A stretch of DNA of 64,000 bases from Mycolicibacterium frederiksbergense (GCF_029893345.1 NZ_JARXVE010000009.1:62001-126000), one strand, 5' to 3'. Numbered from the stretch's first letter, positions 16,495 to 26,781 are shown. Numbers and translations are program-made. The notes: a model not told the origin generated them from the sequence alone.

Positions 16495-18776
16495 TGACAC
16501 AGCCCGACAGCACCGACCCGACCGGCACCGAGACCCCCGACACCGAGGGCGATCCCGGGACCCAGCCGGCCAGCCTGGAAGAGCTCGACATGGACTCGCT
16601 GTCGACCATGCGGCCGATGGCGACCCAGGCGGTGTTCCGCCCCGAGTCCGACGATTCCGACGAGCCCACCGTGGCCGAGGGTGAGCCGGAACCGCAGAAC
16701 CACAGCACGATCGCCACCCGGATCCTGTCGCCGATCCGCAGGCTCGGCGGCGGGCTGGTCGAGATGCCGCGGGTGCCCGAGCGGGATCCGTTGACGGCGT
16801 TGATGACCAACCCGGTGGTGGCCGAGTCGAAACGGTTCTGCTGGAACTGCGGTAAACCGGTCGGCAGGTCCTCGCCGGATGGGCATGCCCTGTCGGAGGG
16901 CTGGTGCCCGCACTGCGGCAGCGCGTATTCGTTTCTGCCGCAGCTGTCCCCGGACGAGATTGTGGCCGACCAGTACGAGATCAAGGGCTGTATCGCCCAT
17001 GGTGGGCTGGGCTGGGTGTACCTGGCTTTCGACCACAATGTGAACGAGCGCCCGGTGGTGCTCAAGGGCCTGGTGCATTCCGGCGATGCCGAGGCCCAGG
17101 CGATAGCCATGGCCGAGCGCCAGTTCCTCGCCGAGGTCACCCATCCGGGGATCGTCAAGATCTACAACTTCGTCGAACACGATGACAAGCACGGCAATCC
17201 GGTCGGCTACATCGTGATGGAGTACGTCGGGGGCACCTCGCTCAAACAGGCGCGGGGCACCCGACTGCCGGTTGCCGAGGCGATCGGCTACATGCTGGAG
17301 ATCCTGCCCGCGCTGGGCTATCTGCATTCCATCGGGCTGGCCTACAACGACCTCAAGCCCGAGAACATCATGATCACCGAGGAGCAGCTCAAGCTGATCG
17401 ACCTCGGTGCGGTGTCGCGGCTCAATTCCTACGGATACCTTTACGGCACACCGGGTTACCAGGCTCCCGAGATCGTGCGTACCGGCCCGACGGTGGCCAC
17501 CGACATCTATTCGGTGGGCCGCACGCTGGCCGCCCTGACCCTGAATCTGCGGACCCGGCGGGGCCGCTACGTCGACGGCCTGCCGTCCGAGGACCCGGTG
17601 CTCGATACCTACGATTCGTTCGGCCGGCTGCTGCGGCGTGCGATCGATCCGGATCCGCGGCGCCGCTTCGGCAGTGCCGAGGAGATGTCGTCCCAGCTGC
17701 TCGGCGTGCTGCGTGAGGTGGTGGCCGCCGACACCGGGATCCCCCGGCCCGGCATGTCGAACGTGTTCAGCCCGTCCCGATCCACCTTCGGGGTCGATCT
17801 GCTGGTCGCGCACACCGACGTTTACCTTGACGGGCAAGTGCATTCGGAAAAGCTGACGGCCCAAGAGATCGTGCGGGCGCTGCCGGTGCCGCTGGTTGAC
17901 CGCACCGATGTCGGGGCCCCGATGCTGGTGGCCAGTGTGCTGAGCCAACCGGTGCACACCCTGGACCAGTTGCGCGCCGCGCGCCACGGCGCGATCGACG
18001 CCGAGGGTGTCGACCTGGCCGAATCGGTGGAACTGCCGTTGATGGAGGCGCGCGCGCTGCTGGATCTCGGCGACGTCGCCAAGGCCACCCGTAAGCTCGA
18101 CGACCTGGCCACCCGGGTCGGCTGGCGCTGGCGACTGGTGTGGTTCCGCGCCGTCGCCGAAATGCTCTCCGCCGATTACGACTCGGCGACAAAGCATTTC
18201 AGCGAGGTTCTGGACACCGTGCCCGGGGAGCTGGCACCGAAGTTGGCGTTGGCGGCGACGGCCGAACTGGCCGGCACCGCCGACGAATTGAAGTTCTACA
18301 AGACCGTCTGGAGCACCGACAACAGCGTGATCTCAGCCGGTTTCGGGTTGGCCCGCGCCGAGTCGGTTGCCGGGGAGCGGGACAAGGCGGTGCAAACCCT
18401 CGACGAAGTTCCGCCCGCCTCACGGCATTTCACGACGGCCCGGCTCACCAGCGCGGTCACCCTGCTGTCCGGACGATCCACCGGTGAGATCACCGAGCAG
18501 CACATCCGCGACGCGGCCCGGCGGGTGGAGGCGCTGCCCGATTCCGAGCCGCGGGTGCTGCAAATCCGGGCGTTGGTGCTGGGCACCGCGATGGACTGGC
18601 TTTCCGAGAACTCGGCGAGCAGCAATCACATCCTGGGTTTCCCGTTCACCGAGCACGGTCTCAAGCTCGGTGTCGAGGCGTCGCTGCGCGCGCTGGCCCG
18701 CGTCGCACCCACCCAGGCCCACCGCTACGCCCTGGTCGACCTGGCCAACAGCGTGCGGCCGATGAGCACGTTCTGA
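16494..18776 (+). CDS. pknG: serine/threonine protein kinase PknG
   Basis: A 760-residue soluble kinase. Order: a disordered N-terminal 100 residues with Thr-rich stretches, a rubredoxin-like domain (Cys116, Cys119, Cys138, Cys141), a kinase domain (Lys191 in VVLKGL, HRD-like YNDLKPEN with Asp286, DLG for DFG), then TPR helices to the end. The usual length is 750. Known role: it phosphorylates the FHA protein GarA to switch 2-oxoglutarate metabolism in response to amino acids. The HRD motif reads YND, as in known PknG. It starts inside the glnH stop (TGATG). Confidence 0.96.
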   Translation: MTQPDSTDPTGTETPDTEGDPGTQPASLEELDMDSLSTMRPMATQAVFRPESDDSDEPTVAEGEPEPQNHSTIATRILSPIRRLGGGLVEMPRVPERDPLTALMTNPVVAESKRFCWNCGKPVGRSSPDGHALSEGWCPHCGSAYSFLPQLSPDEIVADQYEIKGCIAHGGLGWVYLAFDHNVNERPVVLKGLVHSGDAEAQAIAMAERQFLAEVTHPGIVKIYNFVEHDDKHGNPVGYIVMEYVGGTSLKQARGTRLPVAEAIGYMLEILPALGYLHSIGLAYNDLKPENIMITEEQLKLIDLGAVSRLNSYGYLYGTPGYQAPEIVRTGPTVATDIYSVGRTLAALTLNLRTRRGRYVDGLPSEDPVLDTYDSFGRLLRRAIDPDPRRRFGSAEEMSSQLLGVLREVVAADTGIPRPGMSNVFSPSRSTFGVDLLVAHTDVYLDGQVHSEKLTAQEIVRALPVPLVDRTDVGAPMLVASVLSQPVHTLDQLRAARHGAIDAEGVDLAESVELPLMEARALLDLGDVAKATRKLDDLATRVGWRWRLVWFRAVAEMLSADYDSATKHFSEVLDTVPGELAPKLALAATAELAGTADELKFYKTVWSTDNSVISAGFGLARAESVAGERDKAVQTLDEVPPASRHFTTARLTSAVTLLSGRSTGEITEQHIRDAARRVEALPDSEPRVLQIRALVLGTAMDWLSENSASSNHILGFPFTEHGLKLGVEASLRALARVAPTQAHRYALVDLANSVRPMSTF

Positions 18777-18780
18777 CGGG

Positions 18781-19707
18781 TCACCGCGGGTTCGGCCGAC
18801 GGAACCGATCTTGCAGTTGGGCGTCCCGCTCCCACCACAGCGTGGTGGAGGTTCCCGCTTCCCCCTCGGCCTGCACCCTGCGGTCCTCGGCGGCGTCGAC
18901 CTCCGCGGCGTGCTGACGCTCGTGGGAACCCAGCGCCCGCATCAGCACCATGATGAACGGGACGCCCAGCACGTCGCCGAGAATCCACAGCACACCGGCA
19001 CCGAAGGTCTGATCATCGCGCAGGCTAGGTCCCCAGTCCCGATGCAACCCGGCGTAGTAGTCGTAGGCGATGAGCGGCCCGAGCCACAGCACGAGCCCGA
19101 GCAGCCCGTCGCCCAAGCCCTCGGCCACGCTGATGCCGATCGACAGCAGCGGCGAGTACCGCCGCGGCACCGGGTCTACTTGCAGACGGGTGTAGAAGTA
19201 TCCAAATCCAATGACCAGCAACAACATCCGGGTCGCCCCGGCGATCACCGGGTTGGTCAGCGCGGCCACGTACCACGGTGTGAAGTACAGCAGCCAGGGC
19301 GTCACCAGCATCAGCACCGACGTGGTGGGCGGCGACAGCAGCAGCTGGGCGATCCGCGACTCCAGCACCCGGTCCAGCCAGGCGCGGACCCGTTCACCGG
19401 AGGCCTCGCGCAACACCGTCACCGGGTGCCCCAATGCCAGCAGGAAGGGCGCCACGTACAACAACAGCAGCACTTGCAGGGCCCGCACCCAGAACAGCGT
19501 CGGGGCGTACACGGCGATGACGCTTTGCGTGGCCAGCAGCCAGACCAGCAGTCCGGCACCGAAACACCACGCCTGCACTCCGCCGACGGCGCCGCTGCGC
19601 CGGGCGTGCCGATAGCACCGGTAGTAGCCCGCCGCCAAGCCAAGGATCAGCACCAGGGCCACGCCGTCGAACATCCACGACCGGACCAGTGTCTGCAACC
19701 CGGTCAC
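18781..19707 (-). CDS. CtaG-family cytochrome c oxidase assembly protein
   Basis: A 308-residue membrane protein with about seven helices and a polar C-terminal tail. WLLYFTPWYVAALTN, the LVIGFGYFYTRLQVDPVPRRYSP block and LIAYDYYAGLHRDWGPSLRDDQTFGAG fit the caa3_CtaG family, thought to help copper insertion in terminal oxidases. It converges on pknG with a 4-base gap and lies downstream of ackA, separated by a hairpin. Function is inferred from the family. Confidence 0.78.
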   Translation of the reverse strand: MTGLQTLVRSWMFDGVALVLILGLAAGYYRCYRHARRSGAVGGVQAWCFGAGLLVWLLATQSVIAVYAPTLFWVRALQVLLLLYVAPFLLALGHPVTVLREASGERVRAWLDRVLESRIAQLLLSPPTTSVLMLVTPWLLYFTPWYVAALTNPVIAGATRMLLLVIGFGYFYTRLQVDPVPRRYSPLLSIGISVAEGLGDGLLGLVLWLGPLIAYDYYAGLHRDWGPSLRDDQTFGAGVLWILGDVLGVPFIMVLMRALGSHERQHAAEVDAAEDRRVQAEGEAGTSTTLWWERDAQLQDRFRRPNPR

Positions 19708-19727
19708 GGGCCGAACGTACGCCGTGA

Positions 19728-19749
19728 ACCTGACAGTATTCCGTCAGGT
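19728..19749. terminator. short inverted repeat between ackA and the CtaG-like gene
   Basis: ACCTGAC (19728-19734) is complementary to GTCAGGT (19743-19749) around an 8-base loop. It follows the ackA stop by about 20 bases on the minus strand and precedes the CtaG-like start, so it may end ackA transcripts or be an operator. There is no T-run. Confidence 0.35.
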
Positions 19750-19769
19750 CATTGTGCGGGCGTTGTGAG

Positions 19770-20900
19770 TCAGACCAGCGCCGCGCAGGCCTGCGCGATC
19801 GCCAACTCCTCGTTGGTCGGCACCACCAGCACGGTCACCGGGGAGTCCGGCGCCGAGATGCGCCGCACCTCTGACGAGCGTTCGGCGTTGAGCGCGTCGT
19901 CGATCTTGATTCCCAGCCCGGTCAGCCCGGCCATCGCGTCGCGGCGCACCCCCGGATCGTTCTCCCCCACCCCCGCGGTGAAGCTGATGACGTCGGTGCG
20001 ACCCAGCACCGCCAGATACCCGCCGACATACTTGCGCAACCGGTGGATATAGACGTCGTAGGCCAATTGTGAAGTCTCATCGCCGGATTCGATACGCTCC
20101 CGCAGTTTGCGGAAGTCGTTCTCCCCGCCAACGCCGTACACACCCGAGTTCCGGTTGAGCATCGTATCGATATCCGCCACACTCATTCCGGCGGCGCGGT
20201 ACAGGTACATCAGGATGCCGGGATCGATGTCACCGCTGCGGGTGCCCATCACCAACCCCTCCATCGGGGTCAGACCCATCGATGTGTCCACCGGCCTGCC
20301 CCCGGCGATCGCCGACGCCGATGCGCCGTTACCCAGGTGCAGCACAATCTGATTCACCGACTCGTAGGGCCGGTCCAGGAACGCCGCGGCCTGCTGGCTG
20401 ACGTACTGATGCGAGGTGCCGTGAAAGCCGTAGCGCCGGATGTGCCAGCGCTCGGCCAGATCGTGATCGATGGCGTAGGTGGCCGCCGCGGCGGGCAGAT
20501 TGTGGAAGAAGGCGGTGTCGAACACCGCGATATGGGGCAGATCCGGCAGCAGCTTGCGGGCCACCTCGATACCCTGCACCGCGGGCGGGTTGTGCAGCGG
20601 CGCCAGCGGTGCCCACTTGTCGAGCTCGGCGATCAGTCCTTCGTCGACCAGGGTGGGGCGGTAGAAGGCCTTGCCGCCGTGCACCACCCGGTGGCCGACC
20701 GCCACCAGGCCGAGCGTGTCCAGGTGCAATCCCTGGGCGGCCAATTCGTCAAATGCGGCACGCAGCGCGGCATCGTGGTCGGGCATCTGCGCCGAACCGA
20801 TCTGCTCGACAATCCCGTCCGCTAGAAACTTTCCCGAATCCGGTTTCACCACCGCATATTTCAGTGATGATGAGCCGGAGTTGATCACCAACACCGTCAT
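19770..20900 (-). CDS. ackA: acetate kinase AckA
   Basis: A 376-residue enzyme that interconverts acetyl phosphate and acetate with ATP. Family marks: the N-terminal LVINSGSSSLKYAV, RYGFHGTSHQYV, HLGNGASASAI and FTAGVGENDPGVR. It lies 25 bases downstream of pta, the usual pairing. With phosphotransacetylase it makes or uses acetyl-CoA. It carries GG-rich codon use like its neighbours. Confidence 0.96.
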   Translation of the reverse strand: MTVLVINSGSSSLKYAVVKPDSGKFLADGIVEQIGSAQMPDHDAALRAAFDELAAQGLHLDTLGLVAVGHRVVHGGKAFYRPTLVDEGLIAELDKWAPLAPLHNPPAVQGIEVARKLLPDLPHIAVFDTAFFHNLPAAAATYAIDHDLAERWHIRRYGFHGTSHQYVSQQAAAFLDRPYESVNQIVLHLGNGASASAIAGGRPVDTSMGLTPMEGLVMGTRSGDIDPGILMYLYRAAGMSVADIDTMLNRNSGVYGVGGENDFRKLRERIESGDETSQLAYDVYIHRLRKYVGGYLAVLGRTDVISFTAGVGENDPGVRRDAMAGLTGLGIKIDDALNAERSSEVRRISAPDSPVTVLVVPTNEELAIAQACAALV

Positions 20901-20925
20901 CGATTACGCGATCCTCGCCCCCGCG

Positions 20926-23022
20926 TCATGGCTTTCCCTGCGCCTGGATAGCAGTGATCGCGACGGTGTTGACGATATCTTCCACCAGCGCACCTCGAGA
21001 CAAATCATTGACGGGCTTGTTCAGCCCCTGCAGAACCGGCCCGATCGCGATGGCCCCGGCACTGCGTTGCACCGCTTTATAGGTGTTGTTACCGGTATTC
21101 AAGTCCGGGAAAATCAGCACCGTGGCCTGCCCGGCTACCTCGGAGTCGGGCATCTTCGTCTTCGCGACCGAAGGTTCTACTGCAGCATCGTACTGGATCG
21201 GCCCCTCGACCAATAAATCGGGATCCCGTTGACGCACCAGTTCGGTTGCGGCCCTTACCTTGTCGACGTCGGCCCCGGTGCCCGAGGTTCCGGTCGAATA
21301 CGAAAGCATGGCCACCCGCGGCGCGATGCCGAACTGGGCCGCGGTACGCGCCGACGAGATGGCGATGTCGGCCAACTGCTCGGCGGTCGGGTCCGGCACG
21401 ATGGCGCAGTCACCGTAGGCCAGCACCCGGTCCTGCAGACACATCAAGAAGATGCTGGACACCGTGGAAATCCCGGGCATCGTCTTGATGATCTCGAAGG
21501 CCGGCCGCACGGTGTGCGCGGTGGTGTGCATGGCTCCCGACACCATGCCGTCGACAAGTCCGTTGTGCACCAACATGGTTCCGAAATAGGACACATCGTG
21601 GATGGTCTCGCGGGCCTGCTCGACGGTGATGCCCTTGTGCTTGCGCAGCTCGGCGTATTGCTCGGCGAACTGATCGCACAGCTCGCTGGTGCGCGGGTCG
21701 AGCACCGTCGCCTCGCCCAGGTCGACACCGAGTTCGGCCGCCCTACCGCGGACCTGAATCTCGTCGCCCAGGATGGTGAGATCGGCGACACCGCGCTGCA
21801 GCAGCCGGCCCGCCGCCTTGAGAATCCGGTCGTCCTTCCCCTCCGGGAGCACGATGCGCCTGCGGTTCGAGCGCGCCCGATCCAACAGCTGATAGGTGAA
21901 CATCTGCGGTGTGGTCACCGCGGGGATCGGGATACTCAGTTGCGCGATCAGATCATTGACGTCGACATGTTCTTCCATCAACGCCAACGCGGTGTCGATC
22001 TTGCGCTGCGACTTGGCCGTTACCCGGCCACGAGCCCCTGCCACCCGGCTGGCGGTCTCGAACGTCCCGTACTTGGTCGCCACGATCGGCAGCCGCAGCC
22101 CGAGGCCGGACACCAGCGCGGCGATGGACGGATGCAGCTCCAGACCACCGTTGAGGATGATCCCGGACAACGACGGAAAGCCTTCTGCGGCATGGGCGCT
22201 CACCACCGCGAGCACCACGTCGGACCGATCGCCGGGGGTGATCACCGCGATGCCCTCGGTCAGCCGCTCCAGGCAGTGCTCGGCCGTCATGCCGGCCACC
22301 ATCACATCCATCGCTTCACGCGACAGCAGCTCGGGATCACCGGAGACCACCGTCCCCTCGACCGCCTTCTGCAGCTCGGCCACCGACGGGGCGACCAGCA
22401 GCGGCTCCTCGGGCAGCACATAGGCGGGTGGGCCGAGCGGCTTGAGTGCGGCGGCCACGGCCGACAGCTGTGCCGGATCGCACCGGTTGGCCACCACGGC
22501 CGCGGTGTGGGCGTGCTGATTGGCCAGCTCGGCCAGGCACATCTCGACGACGTGGACGACTTCCTCGGGCGTCCGCTGGGCGGCCTTTACCGCCAGCACC
22601 ACGGGCGCGCCCAGGTTCGCCGCGATGCGGGCGTTGGTGCTCAGCTCACTCGGCGTCGCCACATCGGTGTAATCGCTGCCGATGATCAAAACCGCATCGC
22701 ACTGGCTCGCCACCCGGTGGAACCGATCGACGATCTCGGCGATCGCGGCGTCGGGGTCCTCGTGGACCAGCTGGTAGCTGACCCCGACGCATTCCTCGTA
22801 GGGCAGTCCGGCCGTGGCGCCGGCCAACAACAGCTCCAGAATGTAGTCGCGTTCGGCGCCGCTTCGGGCGATCGGACGGAACACCCCCACCCGGGGCGCC
22901 ATCGCCGCAAGCCGGTGCAAAATGCCCAGTGCAATGGTCGACTTACCGGTGTCACCCTCTGGTGACGCTATGTAAATGGCGGTCGCGACCTCTGCCTCCG
23001 GCACTGATACAGCATCCCCCAT
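20926..23022 (-). CDS. pta: phosphate acetyltransferase Pta
   Basis: A 698-residue long-form enzyme that converts acetyl-CoA and phosphate to acetyl phosphate. The N-terminal third is a P-loop/AAA-like domain (IASPEGDTGKSTIALG, about residue 20), the middle a DRTGG regulatory domain, and the C-terminal 330 residues the catalytic PTA_PTB domain (LPEGKDDRILKAAGRL, SAMHTTAHTVRPAFEIIKT, FPDLNTGNNTYKAVQRSAGA). It heads the pta-ackA operon, as in M. tuberculosis (Rv0408-Rv0409). Confidence 0.96.
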   Translation of the reverse strand: MGDAVSVPEAEVATAIYIASPEGDTGKSTIALGILHRLAAMAPRVGVFRPIARSGAERDYILELLLAGATAGLPYEECVGVSYQLVHEDPDAAIAEIVDRFHRVASQCDAVLIIGSDYTDVATPSELSTNARIAANLGAPVVLAVKAAQRTPEEVVHVVEMCLAELANQHAHTAAVVANRCDPAQLSAVAAALKPLGPPAYVLPEEPLLVAPSVAELQKAVEGTVVSGDPELLSREAMDVMVAGMTAEHCLERLTEGIAVITPGDRSDVVLAVVSAHAAEGFPSLSGIILNGGLELHPSIAALVSGLGLRLPIVATKYGTFETASRVAGARGRVTAKSQRKIDTALALMEEHVDVNDLIAQLSIPIPAVTTPQMFTYQLLDRARSNRRRIVLPEGKDDRILKAAGRLLQRGVADLTILGDEIQVRGRAAELGVDLGEATVLDPRTSELCDQFAEQYAELRKHKGITVEQARETIHDVSYFGTMLVHNGLVDGMVSGAMHTTAHTVRPAFEIIKTMPGISTVSSIFLMCLQDRVLAYGDCAIVPDPTAEQLADIAISSARTAAQFGIAPRVAMLSYSTGTSGTGADVDKVRAATELVRQRDPDLLVEGPIQYDAAVEPSVAKTKMPDSEVAGQATVLIFPDLNTGNNTYKAVQRSAGAIAIGPVLQGLNKPVNDLSRGALVEDIVNTVAITAIQAQGKP

Positions 23023-23049
23023 CAGGGGCTCGACTGCCAGACGCCCTGG

Positions 23050-24387
23050 TCAGAGCACTTGACGCAACGCGTCAGCAAACTCGGTGCAGAACCAATCCAG
23101 GTCGGACATCGAGAACACCAAAGGGGGTCGAATCTTGAGCACGTTACCGCCGGTACCGCACACCGAGATGAGCACCCGACGGTCGCGCATCGCGTTGACC
23201 AGATCGTGGGCAGCGGCCCGGTCCGGCCTCGCGTGCGCGGTGCCATTGGTGCTCCTCGCGTGCGCGGCGACGATCTCGACACCGAGGTACAGCCCGGCGC
23301 CGCGCACGTCACCGATCCGCGGATGCTCGGCCGCCAGGCGGGTGAGCTCGTCGCGCAGCGCGGTGCCGACCCGCGTCGCATTCGCCATCAGCTGCTCATC
23401 CTCGATGACGTCGAGCACCGCGGCGGCAGCAGCCATCGACACCGGATTACCGCCGAAGGTGTTGAAGTAGGGCACCTCGCAGGCGAACGCGTCGAGCACC
23501 TCACTGCGGGCGGCCATCGCCGCCACCGGCAGCCCGTTGGCCATCGGCTTGCCCATGGTGACCAGTTCGGGCACCACACCGTGGCGGGTGAAACCCCACA
23601 TCGCCTCCCCGGTGCGGCCGAAGCCGGGTTGCACCTCGTCGGCGATGAACACGCCACCGGCCGCGCGCACCGCCGCCACCGCAGGCCCCAGCACCGAGGG
23701 GTCCGGGTAGATGCCGTCGGAGGAGAAGAAGGTATCCGCGATCAGGCAGCTCACGCCGTCACCGGAGGCCCGCAGGTCGTCGATCGCGGCCTGCACCTCG
23801 ACCAGGAATCGGGCTGCCACATCGGCACCGGCGCGGTAGCTGTCCGGCGCGGCCACCGTGCGGACATGGGGCCCGATGCTGGTGGCACCGCCGATTGACG
23901 GTGAAATCGCCGTCACTGCTTCGGTATTGCCGTGATAGGCATCACGAGTGACGATCACGCCGCGGGCCCCGGTGTACATCTGAGCGACCCGCAGTGCCAG
24001 GTCGTTGGCCTCCGACCCGGTGCAGGCGTACATCACCCGGTCCAGTCCCAGCGTGTCCAGTAAGCGTTGTGAGTACTCGACGATGCCGTCGTGCAGATAC
24101 CGGGTGTGGGTGTTGAGTGTTTCGGCCTGCCGGGTGATGGCCGCCACCACATGCGGGTGGCAGTGCCCGACGCTGACGACGTTGTTGTACGCGTCGAGGT
24201 AGCGCACGCCGTCGGCGTCGAACATGTGGCTGCCACGGCCACGGACCAGGTGCACCGGCCGTTCGTAGAACAGCCGGTACGCCGGTCCCAGCAGTCGGGT
24301 GCGGGCCTCGATCAGCTTCTCGGTATCGGGATCGGTCGACAGACCTCCGGTGTAGCTGTTGGAGTCCATGATGTTCGAGAAGCTCAT
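23050..24387 (-). CDS. class III aminotransferase or phospho-lyase (PLP)
   Basis: A 445-residue PLP enzyme of the class III (omega) aminotransferase fold. The cofactor lysine is in VTMGKPMANGLP; FIADEVQPGFGRTG has the Asp that pairs with the pyridine nitrogen; YNNVVSVGHCHPHV and ACTGSEANDLALR bind substrate and phosphate. The YNNVVSVGHCHP block resembles the ethanolamine-phosphate/hydroxylysine phospho-lyase subgroup. The ATG at 24387 has AGAGGAAG in front. It lies 31 bases behind an amino-acid permease gene, so it probably acts on the amine or amino acid imported by that permease. Confidence 0.8.
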   Translation of the reverse strand: MSFSNIMDSNSYTGGLSTDPDTEKLIEARTRLLGPAYRLFYERPVHLVRGRGSHMFDADGVRYLDAYNNVVSVGHCHPHVVAAITRQAETLNTHTRYLHDGIVEYSQRLLDTLGLDRVMYACTGSEANDLALRVAQMYTGARGVIVTRDAYHGNTEAVTAISPSIGGATSIGPHVRTVAAPDSYRAGADVAARFLVEVQAAIDDLRASGDGVSCLIADTFFSSDGIYPDPSVLGPAVAAVRAAGGVFIADEVQPGFGRTGEAMWGFTRHGVVPELVTMGKPMANGLPVAAMAARSEVLDAFACEVPYFNTFGGNPVSMAAAAAVLDVIEDEQLMANATRVGTALRDELTRLAAEHPRIGDVRGAGLYLGVEIVAAHARSTNGTAHARPDRAAAHDLVNAMRDRRVLISVCGTGGNVLKIRPPLVFSMSDLDWFCTEFADALRQVL

Positions 24388-24418
24388 GGCACTTCCTCTC
24401 GCTACCCGCACTCGGCCA

Positions 24419-25990
24419 CTAACATTCGTGCGCTTCCTCCAACACTGTGCGCCCCAAATCGGAATACCGTTGCGGATCCCGGAATCTCAGGAACAGCGCC
24501 CACAGCACCCCACCGATTCCGGCGACACCGACAACATACGGGATGGAGGTGAAGATCCAGTCCGACGCGGCTGAACCGGCGGCAAACGAGGCGTTCTTGG
24601 CCAGCAGGTAGATGACGTAGAGCATGCCGAGCCCGCCCAACAACGGCGCCAGGAACGTGGTGAACCAGTTCGCTGTTTCCGGATGCCGCTTCTGCACGTG
24701 GAAGTAGGAGATCACCGAGAACGCGGCCAGCGCCTGCACGATCATGATGGCCGTGGTGCCCAGCAACGCCATCAGCCCGTACAGCCCGGTGTAGGGATCA
24801 CGAGCGGTCAGATAGAAGAACAGCACCACCACGGTGGCGAAACCGGTCTGCACGAATCCGGCGATGTGCGGTGAGCCGTGCACCGGATGGGTGGCGCCGA
24901 TGGTCTTGCGCATGCCCGGGATGACGTTCTCGCGTCCGATTGCGTAGAGGTAGCGGGCGGCGCAGTTGTGGAAGGCCATGCCGCAGGCGAAGGAGCCAGT
25001 CATCAGCAGGACCTTGAACAGGTCGACGGCCCACTGCCCGAGGTGCTGGTGCACCGGATTGAAGAAGATGTCACCCGCGGTAGCCGAATCCTGCGCCAGC
25101 GCAATCGCATTCTGTGGGCCGGTGCCGACGATGGCCAGCCAGGAAACCAGTACGTAGAACGCGCCGATGCCGACCACCGAGCAGATCACCGCGATCGGGA
25201 TGATCTTCTTGGGGTTGCGGGACTCTTCGCCGTACATCGCACTGGACTCGAAGCCCACCCACGACCAGAACGCGAAGAACAGGCCGACGCCGGCCGATCC
25301 GGCCACCGTGATCATGCTGCCGTCGACACCGGGCACCGCACCCGACAGACTGTGAAAACCGTTGAGCGGGTTGAGCGATCCCAGCGACCACCCCTGCGGC
25401 CCGCCGCCGGCGAAGACCACCGACAGCGCCAGCATGGCCAGCATGACGATCTCGGTGACCAGGAACACCCCGAGCACCTTGGCGGCCAGGTTGATGTCGA
25501 AGTAGGTCAGCACCGCGTTCACGGCCAACATCACCACGGCAAAGATGAGCCACGGTACGTCGATGTTGAAGAACGACTTGAACAGATCGTTGCCGAAGAA
25601 CGAGAAGATGCCGATCAGTGATGCCTCAAACACCATGTAGGCCAACGCCGTCAGGAATCCCGCGCCCAAACCGACGACCCGGCCCAGGCCGTGGGAGATA
25701 TAGCCGTAGAAGGCCCCGGTGGCGGTGATGTGCTTGCTCATCGCGGCATACCCGATGGCGAACAGGGTCAGCACGATGGTGGCGACGAAATAGCCGGCCG
25801 GCGCGTAGGCGCCGTTACCGAAGCCGACCGAGATCGGCACATTGCCGACCATCGCCGTGATCGGGGCGGCCGTGGCGACGGCCATGAACATCACGCCGAC
25901 CAACCCCACGGCATTGGGTTTTAGTCGCTGAATGGCAGCGGTCGAAGACGGCTGCGGAGGAGAAGCGGCAGGATCGAGGAGCTCGCTCAT
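24419..25990 (-). CDS. APC-family amino acid permease
   Basis: A 523-residue transporter with about 12-14 membrane helices starting near residue 30 (VGLVGVMFMAVATAAPITAM). The first-helix glycine-rich turn and the AFWSWVGFESSAMYGEESRNPKKIIP block in the middle are APC family marks. It likely imports an amino acid or amine by cation symport. It sits upstream of the aminotransferase in the same direction; the 195-base gap before it holds its promoter. Confidence 0.85.
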   Translation of the reverse strand: MSELLDPAASPPQPSSTAAIQRLKPNAVGLVGVMFMAVATAAPITAMVGNVPISVGFGNGAYAPAGYFVATIVLTLFAIGYAAMSKHITATGAFYGYISHGLGRVVGLGAGFLTALAYMVFEASLIGIFSFFGNDLFKSFFNIDVPWLIFAVVMLAVNAVLTYFDINLAAKVLGVFLVTEIVMLAMLALSVVFAGGGPQGWSLGSLNPLNGFHSLSGAVPGVDGSMITVAGSAGVGLFFAFWSWVGFESSAMYGEESRNPKKIIPIAVICSVVGIGAFYVLVSWLAIVGTGPQNAIALAQDSATAGDIFFNPVHQHLGQWAVDLFKVLLMTGSFACGMAFHNCAARYLYAIGRENVIPGMRKTIGATHPVHGSPHIAGFVQTGFATVVVLFFYLTARDPYTGLYGLMALLGTTAIMIVQALAAFSVISYFHVQKRHPETANWFTTFLAPLLGGLGMLYVIYLLAKNASFAAGSAASDWIFTSIPYVVGVAGIGGVLWALFLRFRDPQRYSDLGRTVLEEAHEC

Positions 25991-26185
25991 TGAGGGTCCC
26001 AACTATTGGTCTGACCGGCACGCGTCGACGACGACATTGTGGTGCGACGATGGCCATTCTGGCCGCGCCAATATTGGGCGTCAAATTGGAATTGCCTGCA
26101 GCGCAAGGATATTCGTTACGGCTATGTTTCGCGAGTGACCCTTTTGCTACAGCGGTGTTAAACCCTCGCCTTGCGCCTGTTTCAC

Positions 26186-26689
26186 CTAACCGATCTGGCG
26201 GAGCACGGCCGCTGGTACGCCGGCCACCAAGGTGCCCGCGGGTACGTCGCGGGTGACGACGGCTCCGGCCGCAACGACCGCATCTTTACCGACGGTCACG
26301 CCCTGCATGATCATCGCCGAGGCCCCGATCCAGACATTGCGCTCGATCCGGATCGGCGCTGCGGTGATCCCCACCCGGCGCTGAGCCGGGTCCACAGGAT
26401 GGCCCGAAGTGATCAGACTGACGCTCGGCCCGATCATCACATCGTCGCCGATCTCGATTCCGCCGATGTCGTTGAACCGGCACCCCTGGTTGACGAAGAC
26501 GTTGCGGCCGATCCGGACGTTGATGCCATGATCGGAATACACCGGCGGGATGAGATGGAAGGTTCCATCGACAATCTGACCGGTGAGTTCGCTCCAGCCT
26601 TCTCGGATAGCCTCCTGCTCGGCGTACCGCAGCATATTGAGCTCCTCGGTCAGCCGGATCGCACGCTGGACTTTCGCCGCGAAATCCAT
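26186..26689 (-). CDS. hexapeptide-repeat acetyltransferase, maltose/galactoside type
   Basis: A 167-residue left-handed beta-helix protein of the Maa/LacA/NodL class. Repeated I/V-G-x-x-V hexapeptides run from about residue 58; SGHPVDPAQRR holds the His usually used as catalytic base, and WIGASAMIMQGVTVGKDAVVAAGAVVTRDVPAGTLVAG closes the helix. It transfers acetyl from acetyl-CoA to a sugar or similar hydroxyl. It is divergent from the LysR gene across 124 bases and may be its target. Confidence 0.85.
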   Translation of the reverse strand: MDFAAKVQRAIRLTEELNMLRYAEQEAIREGWSELTGQIVDGTFHLIPPVYSDHGINVRIGRNVFVNQGCRFNDIGGIEIGDDVMIGPSVSLITSGHPVDPAQRRVGITAAPIRIERNVWIGASAMIMQGVTVGKDAVVAAGAVVTRDVPAGTLVAGVPAAVLRQIG

Positions 26690-26781
26690 GTCTTCTCCTC
26701 TTCGAACAACCTTTTATGTGAGCGAGCAGAGGAAATCAGCGATACCTACGACCGGACAAACAACCAGGTGCGCGGCGAGCC

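Noticed and set aside
16332..18197. 621-codon frame antisense to pknG
   Set aside because: PknG on the other strand is complete with all motifs; the antisense product has no recognisable domain.
21229..22965. 578-codon frame antisense to pta
   Set aside because: His/Gly/Arg-rich shadow of the pta gene without start signals.
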